Assembly (NCBI GenBank): GCA_037127315.1
Contig: JBBBDQ010000403.1
Coordinates: 434,001 to 498,000 of the forward strand
Reading direction: 5' to 3'
Length of the DNA stretch: 64,000 nt
Source of the DNA: Ascarosepion bandense
Lineage: Eukaryota; Mollusca; Cephalopoda; Sepiida; Sepiidae
Position numbers and translations under genes: made by a program. A model generated the notes under the pieces. That model was given only the letters and a program-made list of their open reading frames with translations, was not told the DNA's origin and searched no databases. The number at the start of each line of letters is the position of its first letter. Position 1 is the first letter of the stretch. This document shows positions 35,661-47,082 of the stretch, in pieces.

Positions 35661-35959
35661 TATCGCTAATTCTTATCATTAGACCCCAAATTTTTGCAAT
35701 CTAGAAATATTTTTTGGCTTTAAATAACCTGCAAAGCTGCAGAAAATTAATCAATTGCTCAAGCTATTGGTAGAAGTATTCTTTACTTATGAATATCTAG
35801 TTTTAGTTGTTTCAGATCTGGCTTGGGTTATTTCACTTGAAGTTTTTATTAACCTTTATAGACAACCCCAAACTATTGAAATTTTAATTTTGAGCTTTAC
35901 TAATTTGCTTTATTGCTGATAATATTTTTTTTTATTAATTTGGTTTTTTATATCAGTTA

Positions 35960-36345
35960 TTTTTAAAATTCATCATTTACATGCAGATTATTGTCCTCAT
36001 TTTTATTGTTATTAACATAGTGTTTCAGCTATTGACTTCTTCAGCTGACTACCAATCAGGGGATTTTTTTAACTGAACCCGTTACTTAATCTGTGGGACT
36101 AGATTGTTCTCATTCAACTGTCCATGTCTAGTGATATTTCATCTAATGCTTATTTAGTATTGTTCAGTTATTGCTCACATTGTTTACACTGAGTCCAATT
36201 ACACACTGCCTGAGACAATGACTGAGTGGATTAAAATGTTGGTTTGTGAATTTGTTGATATAGTAATTGTGAGTTCAAACCCTGATGACTCCTCATCCCA
36301 AAAAGATACATGTGACATGTTTTCATTATTTAGATATCTGCTTGT
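35960..36345 (+). repeat. Dispersed tRNA-like repeat family, long copy
   Basis: Ends with a tRNA-like segment, GAGTGGATTAAAATGTTGG plus a GTGAGTTCAAACCC B box, preceded by a body with CTTCTTCAGCTGACTACC. The GGTTCAAA-type B box suggests pol III transcription of the ancestor. Confidence 0.55.
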
Positions 36346-37624
36346 TTGAGGTAGTGTAATAATGAAAAAAAAAAACCCAAAAAAATGATTGCTGGGAATA
36401 TATCATCTTGATGCAAGCAACCATGTTTATTTTCATTTTCTTAAGATTTTATTTTTGAGTACAAATTTATTGTTTGTGTGGTGGGAAATATTTGTTGAAT
36501 GAGCAAGATTTTACATTCATGGTTTTCTTCAAATGAATATTTTTCTGTTGTTTTACTTGTTATTCCAACATGTTCTCAAGGTCATTGTCAGCATTTACAT
36601 AGGGTAGTATTTGACTTTTAACGCACAACATTATTCACTACTTTCCTTTCCACTGCATTGTTTTTCAGGGCTCCTCTACTGCACTACTTAATTTCAGTCA
36701 TGGTAATTTTCTGTTGCCATAGCAGGATATGACAACACAACTGCAAAATTCAAACATACTATCATTCATTCATCTGAGTTACTTGAGTGGCAGAATAAAA
36801 TTTTAAGTTTTGCAAACAAAATCACCTAAAGAAAGTGAATTTTCTAAGCGAAGCTTAGATGTGGCACAAGGCTGAAAGTATGGGACACCCAGTGAGGATC
36901 AAACTCACTATTCAGTTGTAATGGTTTTAGTGAGACACGCTTGCTAACCATTACACAACCTCGAGGTGCCCAAATTCCCTCCAGAAAGTTTGTCCAGATT
37001 TGCACACAGTAGTACCATAAACATCTTCTTGGGACATTGTCAGGATTTACACACAGTAGTACTTAAATATTCACAAGAAAAAGGAAATTCACTTGGATTT
37101 TCTTTACTATTTTAGTGTTCACAGTTGATAAGATGTTTCTAAATATCATGTGTGCACTGTAAATTCTTTGATCTATCAATTCTTTAGACAAATACTTTAT
37201 AGCATGTTCAAAATTTTGATTAAAAAATTTTTTTTTTTTTTTTTTTTTGCTGCACCAATGGTTGGACAAAGATTACTATGGGAAATTTAGCATCTTTCTT
37301 TGTGGCAAAAAACACATTGTTTTGACAATTCTTGCAAAAATCAAATAATTGTTGGGTTTTAATGAGATTTTTAGGACTTATTCACAAATGAATTAAAATA
37401 TTTTTTAAATATTGTTTTTTAGAAAATCTTGGTAAAAATATATATTTTTTTTACAGCTGTTAACCCCCCTGCCCAACTCTACTTAATTTTATGAAATTTT
37501 GAGAAATTAAATTTTTGTTTGAATATTTTCCATACTAGTTTTAATTTTAAATTTGAAATGTGCTAGAAAGAATTAAAAAGTTTAATAAAAAAAGAACTAA
37601 CTTATGTTTACAAATCCCATGTCA

Positions 37625-37790
37625 CTGAAAAAAATATGATTCTAATCAATATAATTTCTGTTTGAAATGCACCAGAGTATTTTGCCTACTGGAAATAGTA
37701 AATGTAATTATTTTGCTTTCAGTTAAAGCTAAAACAAAGTTTTTTATTTTTAAAAATTAATATAAACTGTAGATATCATGATTTTTGTGG
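37625..37790 (+). repeat. Dispersed repeat shared with 19505-19695
   Basis: Blocks ATGCACCAGAGTATTTTGCC and TTTCAGTTAAAGCTAAAA in the same order as the 19.5 kb copy. Confidence 0.6.
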
Positions 37791-37924
37791 AAGTAATTCT
37801 GTTTAAGCAAGAAAATATATATTGTATTAGTTTTTATAAGCTTAATGTTTCTTGAATTCAGATACATTTCCATGTAGGGTGAGTTGAAAGTAATAAAAAT
37901 GGGTAAAAGTTGACTTGGTCATTC

Positions 37925-38065
37925 TTTTTTTTAATCATATCGCTCCAAGCAAGGCATTTTACTGCCACTTCTTTTGCAGGGGTTTATATAGGAGGAAAGT
38001 TATGAGAAAGAGTGACAGGTTATAGGTGGTGTCAGGAAGTGGGTAAGAGAAGGATGAGAATACTG
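37925..38065 (-). pseudogene. LINE 3' end fragment
   Basis: T-run followed by CGCTCCAAGCAAGGCATTTT, matching the LINE 3' end in reverse. Only about 140 bases are preserved. Confidence 0.6.
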
Positions 38066-38595
38066 ATGAGAGTGGAGTGGCTGGAGAAGGAGCATTAGAG
38101 AGAGGATGCAGGTTAGATATCATATCTAGAATAATACTAGGAGGATTCCAGATCCCTATATATTTGGGAAAGTTTTTGGAATTTCAGATTTGGATAGAAG
38201 CACTGAAAAAGAAAGCCAGAATTTATAATCTAACATTGGCAGAAATTGTCAACTTTCCTTATTAAATAGATCTGTTTCTGAATATATAGGTTTATTCCTA
38301 GACAAAACCCTGCAGCTAGTTGGATGGAGTATACGTAAGAGCAGCTGATGCTGCCAGGGAATTAGAATTAAACAGGGTGAAAGGGAAACTTTGTCAGAAC
38401 TAGCTAGTAGAATTTTAAATCTGGCCAAAATAGTCTTGAAGGATGCTGTATAGAGAGAAGGAGAAGCCGTCCAAACCCAATTGGAGAAGTATTACACGGA
38501 CAGGATTTGTAATGACAGATACAGCCAGGGTAGTCCCCACAGCATATGCAGAAGCATTTATAGTGGCACAAAGGAGTTACATACTTAGAGAATGG

Positions 38596-39470
38596 AATTT
38601 TTTATTTTTTTAATCATTTCACCCCAAGCAAGGCATTCCACTGCCACTATTGCGCATGGGGTTATATAGGGGAAGGTAAAGAGAAAGAGTGGTTAGATAT
38701 AGGAAATTTTTTTTTAATTTTAATCATTTCATCCCAAGCAAGGCATTCCACTGCCACTATTGCGCAAGGGGTTATATAGGGGAAGGTAAAGACAAAGAGT
38801 GGTTAAATATAGGAAATGTCAGAAGGTGGGTGATAGACGGGTAAGGATGCTGAGGGTTGGGTAGATGGGAAGAGTGTTTGAAAGAATGGAAGCGAGTTAT
38901 TGTGTTAGGAGGTGTCTATTGACCTTACATTTAAACTCCTAGAGATTGTAGCTGTCGGGGAAGCAATCATGTGGGAGGGAATTCCACAGTCGGGAAGTGT
39001 GAGAAAAGAAGCTGTTGGAGTAGAAATTGTGGTTACATTTTATCGGTTTCACTGTAAAAGGGTGGGACTTAGTTGCTAATCTAGTATCTCGTGCAAATTC
39101 GTACCTAGGTGGCACCAGTGATCTAAGTTCATCAGAGCAGAAGCCGTGAAAGTATTTATGGAAGAGACACAGGGAAGCCATGTCACGCCGGTGAGAGAGA
39201 GACTGCAGCCAGTCTGCCAAGTCAGTATCAATCACATTACAGACCCTCCATTGTATTTTTGTCAAGAACCCCCAGGAGAATAGCAGGGGCACCCGACCAG
39301 ATGTGGCAGCAGTATTCAATGCATGGGTGGATGGTAGATTTATATATATATATATTCTCAAAGGCATGTACATAAGATAGGATGACCTGTTAGGGAAAGA
39401 AAGAAACCAGGTCTCAATGGAAGAGAACAGTGTGGCTGTACTAGTTCTAGTAAAAGGAGCCATTCACCTG
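38596..39470 (-). pseudogene. LINE ORF2 C-terminal half inserted in gypsy relic
   Basis: The reverse-strand frame 38939-39463 is the longest coding frame in the window (174 codons). It reads, in order, ADWLQSLSHRRDMASLCLFH, KYFHGFCSDELRSLVPP, TRLATKSHPFTVKPIKC, FYSNSFFSHTSRLWNSLP and FPDSYN. It is the C-terminal part of a reverse-transcriptase protein after the catalytic domain. The LINE 3' end occurs twice in tandem, at 38596-38705 and again from 38706, each with T-run and CATTTCACCCCAAGCAAGGC. Confidence 0.85.
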
Positions 39471-39747
39471 GGAGGAATAAACAGAAACATCACATAGGTC
39501 CCAGGTGAATGGTTTTTTGGAAGTATGGACTGTCTGGTCATCTTAGAAAGGGAGGCATGTTTTCTCTCTGTTTGGTCATAAAGCTGATTTAACATGTAAA
39601 TCAATGGTAAGAGGAAAGGAAATTAAAGCATTAATAGATACGGGGACATCCTTTTGATGGTCAGATCTAAGGATTATTTTCAATTAGGATTTAGAGAAAA
39701 TGAACTAGATGTTACAAAACTGAAAACATTTTAAGTGGATGGAAGGG

Positions 39748-40445
39748 AAATTTTTTTTTTTTTTTTTTTTAAATCATTTCACCCCAAGCAAGGCAGTAAT
39801 GCCACTGGTGCACAGGAGGAGAAAAAATGTCTTTAATACCTTGCTTTCTAACATAAGAGGAGAGTGAAAGGTTATTTCAATATAGAATGGGTAAGAGAAG
39901 GATGAGAATACTGGTTTGAAGAGAGTTATGTGAGAGTAAAGTGAGACGAGCAAGATTCAGGGGAAATGATGGAAGCCAAGGAGATAAGAGATGGCGATTG
40001 ACATTACATTTAAATCTTTGGAGATTATAGCCATCAGTAAAGCAAGTATATGGAAGTGAGTTCTACAAACAGGAAGTGCAAGAAAATCTTTATGGTAGAA
40101 GAGGGGGGTTATATTTAACTATTTTGACAGTAAAAGGGTGGGAACTTGTTGCCAGTCTAGTTGCATGAGTAAATTCATGTAGAGGGACACCAGGGAGCTA
40201 AGCTCGTCAGAAAAGAAGCCATGAAAATATTTGTAGAAGAGACAGGTAAACCACATTTCATTGGTAAGAAAGTAACAGGAGTTTAGTTGCCAGGTCAGGA
40301 TTGATTACATTGCAGATTCTCCTTTGGATTTTGTTGAGAACTCCAAGATGAATAGCAGAGGTGCCTGACCAGATACGACAGCAGTATTCAATGCATGGGC
40401 AGATGGTTGATTTATATATGTGTAAGATGGATTCAAACAAGAAAA
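39748..40445 (-). pseudogene. Second LINE insertion in the gypsy relic, older
   Basis: Begins with a T-run and ATCATTTCACCCCAAGCAAGG and extends to the IYKSTICPCIEYCCRIWSGT block in the reverse frame (40258-40569). Frames are broken in the middle, so it is older than the neighbouring copy. Confidence 0.75.
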
Positions 40446-40581
40446 ACTTTCTCGCCCGATACAGTGACCAAACACTACTAATACAACAATAAGGGTTCAC
40501 AAGGAAGAGAAAGTAAGGGAGGCTATACCAGCTATTATGAATGGGGAGGTAGAATATGCTGTAGACCATAGAAGTAACTAC

Positions 40582-40870
40582 AGTCAGTTAAGTGCCATAC
40601 ATGAAACACGCTTGGGCGATCATGTCTTGAAAGAGGCATGCTGACTGGGCAGAAGATTATCCCGCAGTAGGTTGCCAGTGCTTTCTGCCATAGATTGGTT
40701 GCCAGCCAAGGCTATAGAACCCAATCTGTCCTGTTATTTAACCTATAACTGGAAGGAAGAGACAGATTAATACCTTTCCCAAGGGTATTTGTGTGTAAGT
40801 GAATGCAATGAATTCAACTCCCTGATTTGTCGTTCCAAGTAGATATCCACTGCACCACAACACACATCCT
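40582..40870 (-). mobile_element. tRNA-derived SINE with 11-bp target duplication
   Basis: Near full-length reverse-strand copy, from CAGTTAAGTGCCATACATG to the tRNA-like head CACTGCACCACAACACACAT. Exact GAAGTAACTAC duplications lie at 40571-40581 and 40871-40881. It splits the gypsy reverse-transcriptase region. Confidence 0.9.
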
Positions 40871-42387
40871 GAAGTAACTACCAGAATTCCATAAGAGAAG
40901 AGACATTAGCTCCACATAAGCACAAAGGGCATATCCTGAAGTTTATATGGAACAATAGAGACATGGTAACTGACTCGAATGCTGACTTAGGCAAAACAAA
41001 AACAATAAGGATAAGGATAGACATGGGTAATCACCCACCTGTAAAGCTAAGCCCATACTGAACCCCACTGCATAAGTGTCAACACACACAAGAGGCAGTT
41101 AGGGATATGTTATAAGCAGATATAATAGAATGCTCCATATCACCATTGTGGGCTCTGAATAAAATAAACAAACTATTAGCTTACTCCCTACTTTTGATCG
41201 ATGACCTATTGGCATTGTTGGGGAAATCAACTCATTTTTTTACTCTTGATTTGAGCTCTGGCTACAGGCAGGTAGTTCTCAAAGCTAATAGAGAAAAGGC
41301 TGCATTTACCTGTCACATTCTACCATTTCAGAATTATTCTCTTTGAACTGGTCAATGTGCCAGGTATTTTTCAGCAGCCCATATCAATAGTGCTGATTGG
41401 ACTTGGGGAAATTTTATATGATTGGTGTGAGGGTCTTATTACTATTCATCTTCATAATCCCAACCATTGTGTTAAATTAATTTTTTTTTTTTTATGAAAC
41501 TATGTCAAGTTCCATTCCATGTTTTGAGCAGCACATGAAATATTTGTATTGTACTTTTTGTTTTATTTATTTTAATTTTTGAAAAATATTTTTTATTGAT
41601 TGTTCCGTAGTTGCTGTAATTTATATAATAAAGAACAAATTTTGCAGAAGAAGGGGTTTTGCAAAACGATTTTTTCACATTTCCTTAAAAGATAAATAGA
41701 TTCCTTTTCTTTTTAAATCAATTTAATGACCAGGGTATCTTGGGAATCTTGTCTCCAGCCCATCTTTGAGTAAATTTAATGACCAGGATTCATGAAAAAT
41801 CCTGATCTCTAGCCTACCTTTAAACTGGCAAACATAAAATTTTGTTAGTGATTTTACTTAGCCATAAAATTAAAAAAAAACAAAAACTGATCACTCAAAA
41901 CCTGAATGGGTAGTGAGCCTTTCTGCATGGATAGGTGTAGTGGGTCCTCCAGCCTGTATCCATATGAGTCGTCAATGAAAGAACCAGCAGTGACTGAGGC
42001 AGTCAGGTAGTGAGTGTAAAGATCCATTTTCCATGGATGGAGGTTGGTGAAATAGCCAGAGTTCGTCTTTTTGAAGCTGAAGGAAGATATTGCTGATTAA
42101 GTGCAAAATTGTCTTATTTGCTACTTCCCAACCAGTGTCTTGAAAAGCATTTGTTGTTATTCTTTGTTGAATTTGATCATGGCCAGTGAGACAAACTTGT
42201 GAACATAGTGAGCTGGGTGTATATGCATACAGCTGACCTTTGGATGTCACCACAGCTTGTGCAGAGAACCATTGTCACATAGACAAGACATGCAAATCAT
42301 CATCCTTACATTTGTATAACAAAATATGGCACTACATATATATTTGGACTATATATATTTGGACTATATATAGTCCATTTGTTTAAA

Positions 42388-42880
42388 GGCTTACAGCCAT
42401 ATCACGTTGAATACACCGGTTCTTGCTCGATCACCGAAGTTAAGCAATGTTGAGCCTGGTCAGTACTTAGATGGGTGACTGCTTGGGACTGCTTAGTGAC
42501 GGATGTGCATTGTGGTGCAGTGGATATCGGCTTGGAAAGAGAAATCAGTGAGTTGAGTTCGAATTCCAGTTGAATACCCTGCATTCACTTAAGCACTGGT
42601 ACCCTTGGGAAAGGTATTAATCCGTCCCTTTCCTCCAGTTATAGGTTAAAAAACAAGGGTAGGACTTGGGGACCCTGCCCTTAAAAACAAATCCCAATGA
42701 ATCTTAATACTCGAAAAGAAAAAAGTATTACTAGACACAAAACTTGTATAAAAACAACAATAAATTATTGAAAGGAAAAGGTATTACCAGCAATAAATAA
42801 ATAAAATTTAGTTGGCAATAAATGACCTGCCGAGGTTGATATGCCATATAACAAATCAACCAACCAACCAACCAACCAAC
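42388..42880 (+). mobile_element. Composite 5S-rRNA/tRNA SINE with conserved 3' tail
   Basis: 5S-like head (CACGTTGAATACACCGGTTC, GATCACCGAAGTTAAGCAAT, GGTCAGTACTTAGATGGGTG) continues to a deletion near GCTTGGGACTGC. It is followed by the tRNA-like segment GGATGTGCATTGTGGTGCAG with B box GAGTTCGAATTCC. The tail includes GACCTGCCGAGGTTGATATG and a short CCAA repeat. The 5S head retains internal-promoter-like sequence; transcription by pol III would be expected for the ancestor. Confidence 0.85.
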
Positions 42881-43336
42881 CATTTGTTTAAAAAAAAAAA
42901 AAAAGAAAAGTAGGAAAAATCTTTTGGCATTTCTTTGTATGTGGATATACCACTTTTCAGAATTGAAAAATATTCATGTAATTTTTAAAGTTATTTTAAA
43001 AGGTGGGGTCATTTTATGTATTGACATTAGTGTAAAATTGATCCTTGTATTTTACAGTGTTGTTGGACTTAGCAGATATTTACAAATGTCAAGTTGGAAA
43101 CTCTTTGTATAATTGATATCTTTTAATTTTCTAAATTTTGTAAACTTTATTTAAAAAATTTTTTTTAACTTTTTAAAAAAAAATTTTCTGTATGGGACTT
43201 TTTCAGAAGCCCATGTGCACACATTAGAGATAAATAGTTAAATGCATACTTTTATTATGCAAATTTTTGATCTTTAATTAAAAATATATCCATTTATTCT
43301 TTATTTGTAAGAAATCATTTTGTTTTCATTCAACAA

Positions 43337-43399
43337 AGTCAAAGGGGCAAATTGATCCTTGTCTTTTATAAAGACAAGGATCAATTTGCCCCTTTGACT
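43337..43399. repeat. Perfect 30-bp inverted repeat with 3-base loop
   Basis: The arms 43337-43366 and 43370-43399 are exact reverse complements around the loop TAT. The left arm contains GGGGCAAATTGATCCTTG. A related single-stranded stretch (AAATTGATCCTTGT) lies at about 43036-43049, so the hairpin may be a folded-back piece of a local repeat. It lies about 290 bases upstream of the first visible SWI5 exon, in intron or 5' flank. It could form a cruciform in DNA or a hairpin in RNA; no function is shown. Confidence 0.9.
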
Positions 43400-43685
43400 C
43401 TGTATTAAGATTACGAACAGAGCCACATTCTAAATTGATAAAAAGATCAATATTTTTAAATTCTAACAAGAATTGTAGCCTAAATAAGGTCTTAAGGTCT
43501 ATGGAAATACCATAAAATAAACAAAAATGTTTAAGTTTTAAATTTTGCGGTATCTTGTGTAACATCATTTTTAACTTGCATTGTCTTATTTATCAAGAAA
43601 TTACAGCATGAAATTCTTTCTTATTGGCTTTAAACTTCTTAAACTTTCCCCTTTTTTAATATATGAAAATATTTAATACTTTCAG

Positions 43686-43804
43686 CTGATTAAAAGAAAT
43701 GAGCCTATCAAATCCCAGAATGCTGTGCAGCTCAGACAGGAAGTTTCTGAATTGGAAACTCAGTTAAAAGAAATGGACAAACAAATATCTGAATTAAGAG
43801 ACAT
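43686..43804 (+). CDS. SWI5: SWI5 homologue, internal exon (upstream of two further exons)
   Basis: This is the first of three recognisable exons of a SWI5-like protein. SWI5 family proteins partner SFR1/MEI5 and stimulate RAD51/DMC1 filaments in homologous recombination in the nucleus. The exon follows a pyrimidine-rich tract ending in cag (AG at 43684-43685) and ends before a GTATGT donor at 43805. It reads from a complete codon as 39 residues plus two bases, rich in Gln, Glu, Lys and Leu with a heptad-like pattern (QLRQEVSELETQLKEMDKQI), so it is probably the coiled coil that precedes the SWI5 core. It leaves two bases (AT) that complete a Met codon with the next exon. There is no in-frame ATG directly upstream, so at least one 5' exon is missing; I did not find it in the window. 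The joined frame across all three exons supports a real, constrained gene. Confidence 0.8.
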
Positions 43805-43934
43805 GTATGTATATGGCTTGCTTATAAGGCATTATTTATATCTCATTATATCTCTTGTGATTTGGGGAAGTTTAAAGTTAAGAAAGTGCTTTCTCACATT
43901 AAAAATTAATTGTTAATATTGTTTATATTTCTGA

Positions 43935-44290
43935 GATGTATTATAATTATTTACATTATTTGGACTGTTGTTATCTTCTTTATTGCTATATTCATGAGGT
44001 TTCGATCATCGTATGCGTCAACCTTCTTCAGGTAATTGGAATTTTGAACCGAACACTTTATTTCAATCACTGGGATATATTGTTCTTGTTCCATGAGCCA
44101 TGCAACTTCCGGATGTCTTAGTTATCTCTTTTTAATGCATTGGTTAGATTCAGTAACTTGATTCAAAGAGGAGTGAATTCAAACTTTTATGATTCCCCAC
44201 CCCTAAAAATGTACAAAATATTTACATTTTTGGCATTAAATAACTCATAGAGGTTGATATGCCACTAAACAGAAACATCCTACTAACCTT
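43935..44290 (+). repeat. SINE-like repeat ending in the conserved tail motif
   Basis: Contains a tRNA-like AGGAGTGAATTCAAAC segment and the tail GGCATTAAATAACTCATAG followed by GAGGTTGATATGCCACTAAA. It lies in the first visible SWI5 intron, directly upstream of the 32-bp minisatellite. Confidence 0.55.
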
Positions 44291-44615
44291 GTGTATGAGA
44301 ATAAATATGTGTTCTGTAATTATTTAATTCAGCAACATCTGATAGTTAATTAACTCTTGAAAACATAGTGCAGATACACAGCAATAATCTATTCCATATT
44401 TCTAAAGCTTAATGATGACATGCATCTTTTAAAATGGTTCCTGTCATATTTTCAGTGGGGTAACTATTATACTAACTTGTAAGAAACTATGATTTGCATT
44501 CAGACCCCTGAATACATTTAAATCTTTGCTTTGGAAATTGTTGTATCCTCAACCTTATATATTTCATAATGACCAAGGGCAGCACTGTTTCATTTAGATA
44601 TGTTTTAATTTTTTA

Positions 44616-45820
44616 GAGACATCTCTTGAGCACTAAGCAAGGTATTAAAGACATTTTTTAAGCACTAAGCAAGGCATTAGAGGCATCCGTTGAGCACTAA
44701 GCAAGGCATTAGAGGCATCCGTTGAGCACTAAGCAAGGCATCAGGGGCATCCGTTGAGCACTAAGCAAGGCATCAGGGGCATCCGTTGAGCACTAAGCAA
44801 GGCATCAGGGGCATCCGTTGAGCGCTAAGCAAGGCATTCGGGGCATCCGTTGAGTGCTAAGCAAGGCATTCGGGGCATCCGTTGAGCGCTAAGCAAGGCA
44901 TTCGGGGCATCCGTTGAGCGCTAAGCAAGGCATTCGGGGCATCCGTTGAGCGCTAAGCAAGGCATTCGGGGCATCCGTTGAGCGCGAAGCAAGGCATTCG
45001 GGGCATCCGTTGAGCGCTAAGCAAGGCATTCGGGGCATCTCTTGAGCAATGAGGCATCCCTCGAGCACTAGGCAATGAATAAGAGGCATCCCTCGAGCAC
45101 TAGGCAATGAATAAGAGGCATCCCTCGAGCACTAGGCAATGAATAAGAGGCATCCCTCGAGCACTAGGCAATGAATAAGAGGCATCCCTCGAGCACTAGG
45201 CAATGAATAAGAGGCATCCCTCGAGCACTAGGCAATGAATAAGAGGCATCCCTCGAGCACTAGGCAATGAATAAGAGGCATCCCTCGAGCACTAGGCAAT
45301 GAATAAGAGGCATCCCTCGAGCACTAGGCAATGAATAAGAGGCATCCCTCGAGCACTAGGCAATGAATAAGAGGCATCCCTCGAGCACTAGGCAATGAAT
45401 AAGAGGCATCCCTCGAGCACTAGGCAATGAATAAGAGGCATCCCTCGAGCACCCTAGGCAATGAATAAGAGGCATCCCTCGAGCACAAGGCAATGAATAA
45501 GAGGCATCCCTCGAGCACTAGGCAATGAATAAGAGGCATCCCTCGAGCACTAGGCAATGAATAAGAGGCATCCCTCGAGCACTAGGCAATGAATAAGAGG
45601 CAATCCCTCGAGCACTAGGCAATGAATAAGAGGCCCATCGAGCACTAGGCAATGAATAAGAGGCATCCCTCGAGCACTAGGCAATGAATAAGAGGCATCC
45701 CTCGAGCACTAGGCAATGAATAAGAGGCATCCCTCGAGCACTAGGCAATGAATAAGAGGCATCCCTCGAGCACTAGGCAATGAATAAGAGGCATCCCTCG
45801 AGCACTAAGTAAGGCACTAG
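44616..45820. repeat. 32-bp minisatellite in the first visible SWI5 intron, two sequence classes
   Basis: About 37 head-to-tail units of 32 bp. The left third (to about 45045) has units with the core GCATCCGTTGAGC followed by CTAAGCAAGGCAT. The right two thirds have units with the core GGCATCCCTCGAGCAC followed by TAGGCAATGAATAA, each carrying a CTCGAG hexamer. The classes switch abruptly near 45050, and within each class copies are nearly identical, with a few single-unit indels (near 45455, 45480, 45600 and 45630). The period is not a multiple of three and the array lies in an intron, so it is not coding. Length polymorphism between individuals is likely. Confidence 0.95.
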
Positions 45821-46231
45821 TGTATAACACTGTCTGATTTAATCCTTTTCTTTTTATGCCATGTTCTTTTAATGTACTTTCAAGTTTTAAATTGATGTGT
45901 TAGGGCAATTATGTTTTTTGGAGAAAAATCCACCTGGAGCTGCCTTATTCCAATTAACCTTTTTACTGAATATTAAAATAAAATGATCTGTTTTTAGAAT
46001 GCTTGCAGGCTAAATTAAGGAATAGGCTGGAAATTTCCTGAATATTTAATAGGAGTGGTTGAATAAAAATTTTCTTAATGTCTTTTTATAAAAACGATAA
46101 TAATCCTGGCTTATATAAAGTTGAAAGTGTCTAGATTATTAAGAATGATTTCACTCTATTGCTTACTTTTGAATTCTTAATGGTTTCTTTTAATTTTTAT
46201 TTATAATGTTGTGCTTTTTTTTATTTTAAAG

Positions 46232-46326
46232 GGGAATGAAACCAGATGAACTTCAGATTCACATTGAGAAACTACATGATTATAACGAAATGAAAGACAT
46301 TGGCCAGATGCTTCTTGGCAGATTAG
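46232..46326 (+). CDS. SWI5: SWI5 homologue, core exon
   Basis: This exon carries the diagnostic part of the SWI5 domain. It reads MGMKPDELQIHIEKLHDYNE followed by MKDIGQMLLGRL, matching the family pattern of an L-x2-HI helix, LHxYN, K-D-x-GQ-L-L and a closing Leu. It opens after AG at 46230-46231 and ends with a single G before a GTCAGT donor at 46327. It is 95 bases long and its phases agree with both neighbours. In SWI5 this helical segment forms the contact surface with SFR1 and is the best conserved part of the protein. The upstream intron of about 2.4 kb holds the 32-bp minisatellite; the downstream intron of about 5.3 kb holds a dispersed repeat, a hAT-type MITE and the 29-bp minisatellite. 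No stop or frameshift is visible. Confidence 0.9.
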
Positions 46327-46733
46327 GTCAGTATTCTCTTGTAGCCCAATTTACAGACTTTTTACTATTCTCATAAATTTTTCTGTTGAAATCTTATAAA
46401 TTCTTATAGTTTTTTTTCAATTAATTTCCAATAGTCGTATGTAAATAAATATGAGGAAGTGCTGAAATATTCTTGGTCTGACCAATAAGCCCTTCTCCTT
46501 TGAAGATTCTCATCTTTGGTCACTTGGTGAGAATAATACAAATATAAAATTTGTCACTTAGCTGAGATATATTCAGCTCTAGAATTTTGTAGATTAACCT
46601 TTAGTAATTATTTGGTCTGCTATTCAAGAGGTTTCAGTGATTGATTGTTAATTTTCTTTTTTTTGTTATTTGTATGCTAAGTTGAAAAATAATTTATGTG
46701 GCATTTATTTGTGTTAGATTGATTTTATATATA

Positions 46734-46734
<1 letters not shown>

Positions 46735-46789
<55 letters not shown>

Positions 46790-46793
46790 TTTC
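46735..46793. repeat. (TA)n plus poly(T) tract in SWI5 intron
   Basis: GT/TA dinucleotides followed by a ~22-base T-run ending TTTCAG. The TTTCAG after a pyrimidine run at 46796 looks like a splice acceptor, but no reading frame with SWI5 similarity follows. Confidence 0.7.
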
Positions 46794-47082
46794 AGAGATA
46801 CAAAATTTTATAAGAGCAGTAAAAGCTGACCTATTAAAAGGCCATTTATAGCAAAAAATATATATTACTGTAAATTTTTAATACTGCCTAATAACAATTT
46901 AACAGCTAAATCATTTTATTCGTCCGCCATCATTAGAGCAAAAATCAAGGACAAAAATTGATACATATTTCGCTATTAACAATTTACAGTAATATAATTT
47001 TGTTATCAATTTCTTTTTTTTATTATGAATTTAATGTTTGTTTATGTTTGCGTGTTTGCTTTTGTTGCTCTCATATCTAAAC

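Larger units (their letters stand above)
38070..41480 (+). pseudogene. Gypsy-type LTR retrotransposon relic, broken by LINE and SINE insertions
   Basis: Plus-strand pieces in order: a gag-like stretch (38150-38595) with an AADAARELELNRVKGKL block; a weak knuckle-like segment near 39530; protease-like KEIKALIDTGTSF (39615-39655) with a DTG active-site triad; then pol segments from 40500. These pol segments include MVTDSNADLGKT, a PVKLSPY block, STHFFTLDLSSGYRQVVLK and KAAFTCHI, matching the gypsy reverse-transcriptase H/PxR region and the FFTLDL-SGYxQ block. The catalytic YIDD region is not preserved and several stops occur. The pieces are separated by reverse-strand LINEs (38596-39470, 39748-40445) and a SINE (40582-40870). 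Confidence 0.75.

Noticed and set aside
44616..45820. CRISPR-like array
   Set aside because: Units are contiguous 32-bp repeats with no spacers, and the window is from an animal nuclear genome.
46796..46860. Extra SWI5 exon after TTTCAG
   Set aside because: The following sequence has stops in the required frame and SWI5 core joins directly from 46326 to 51643.
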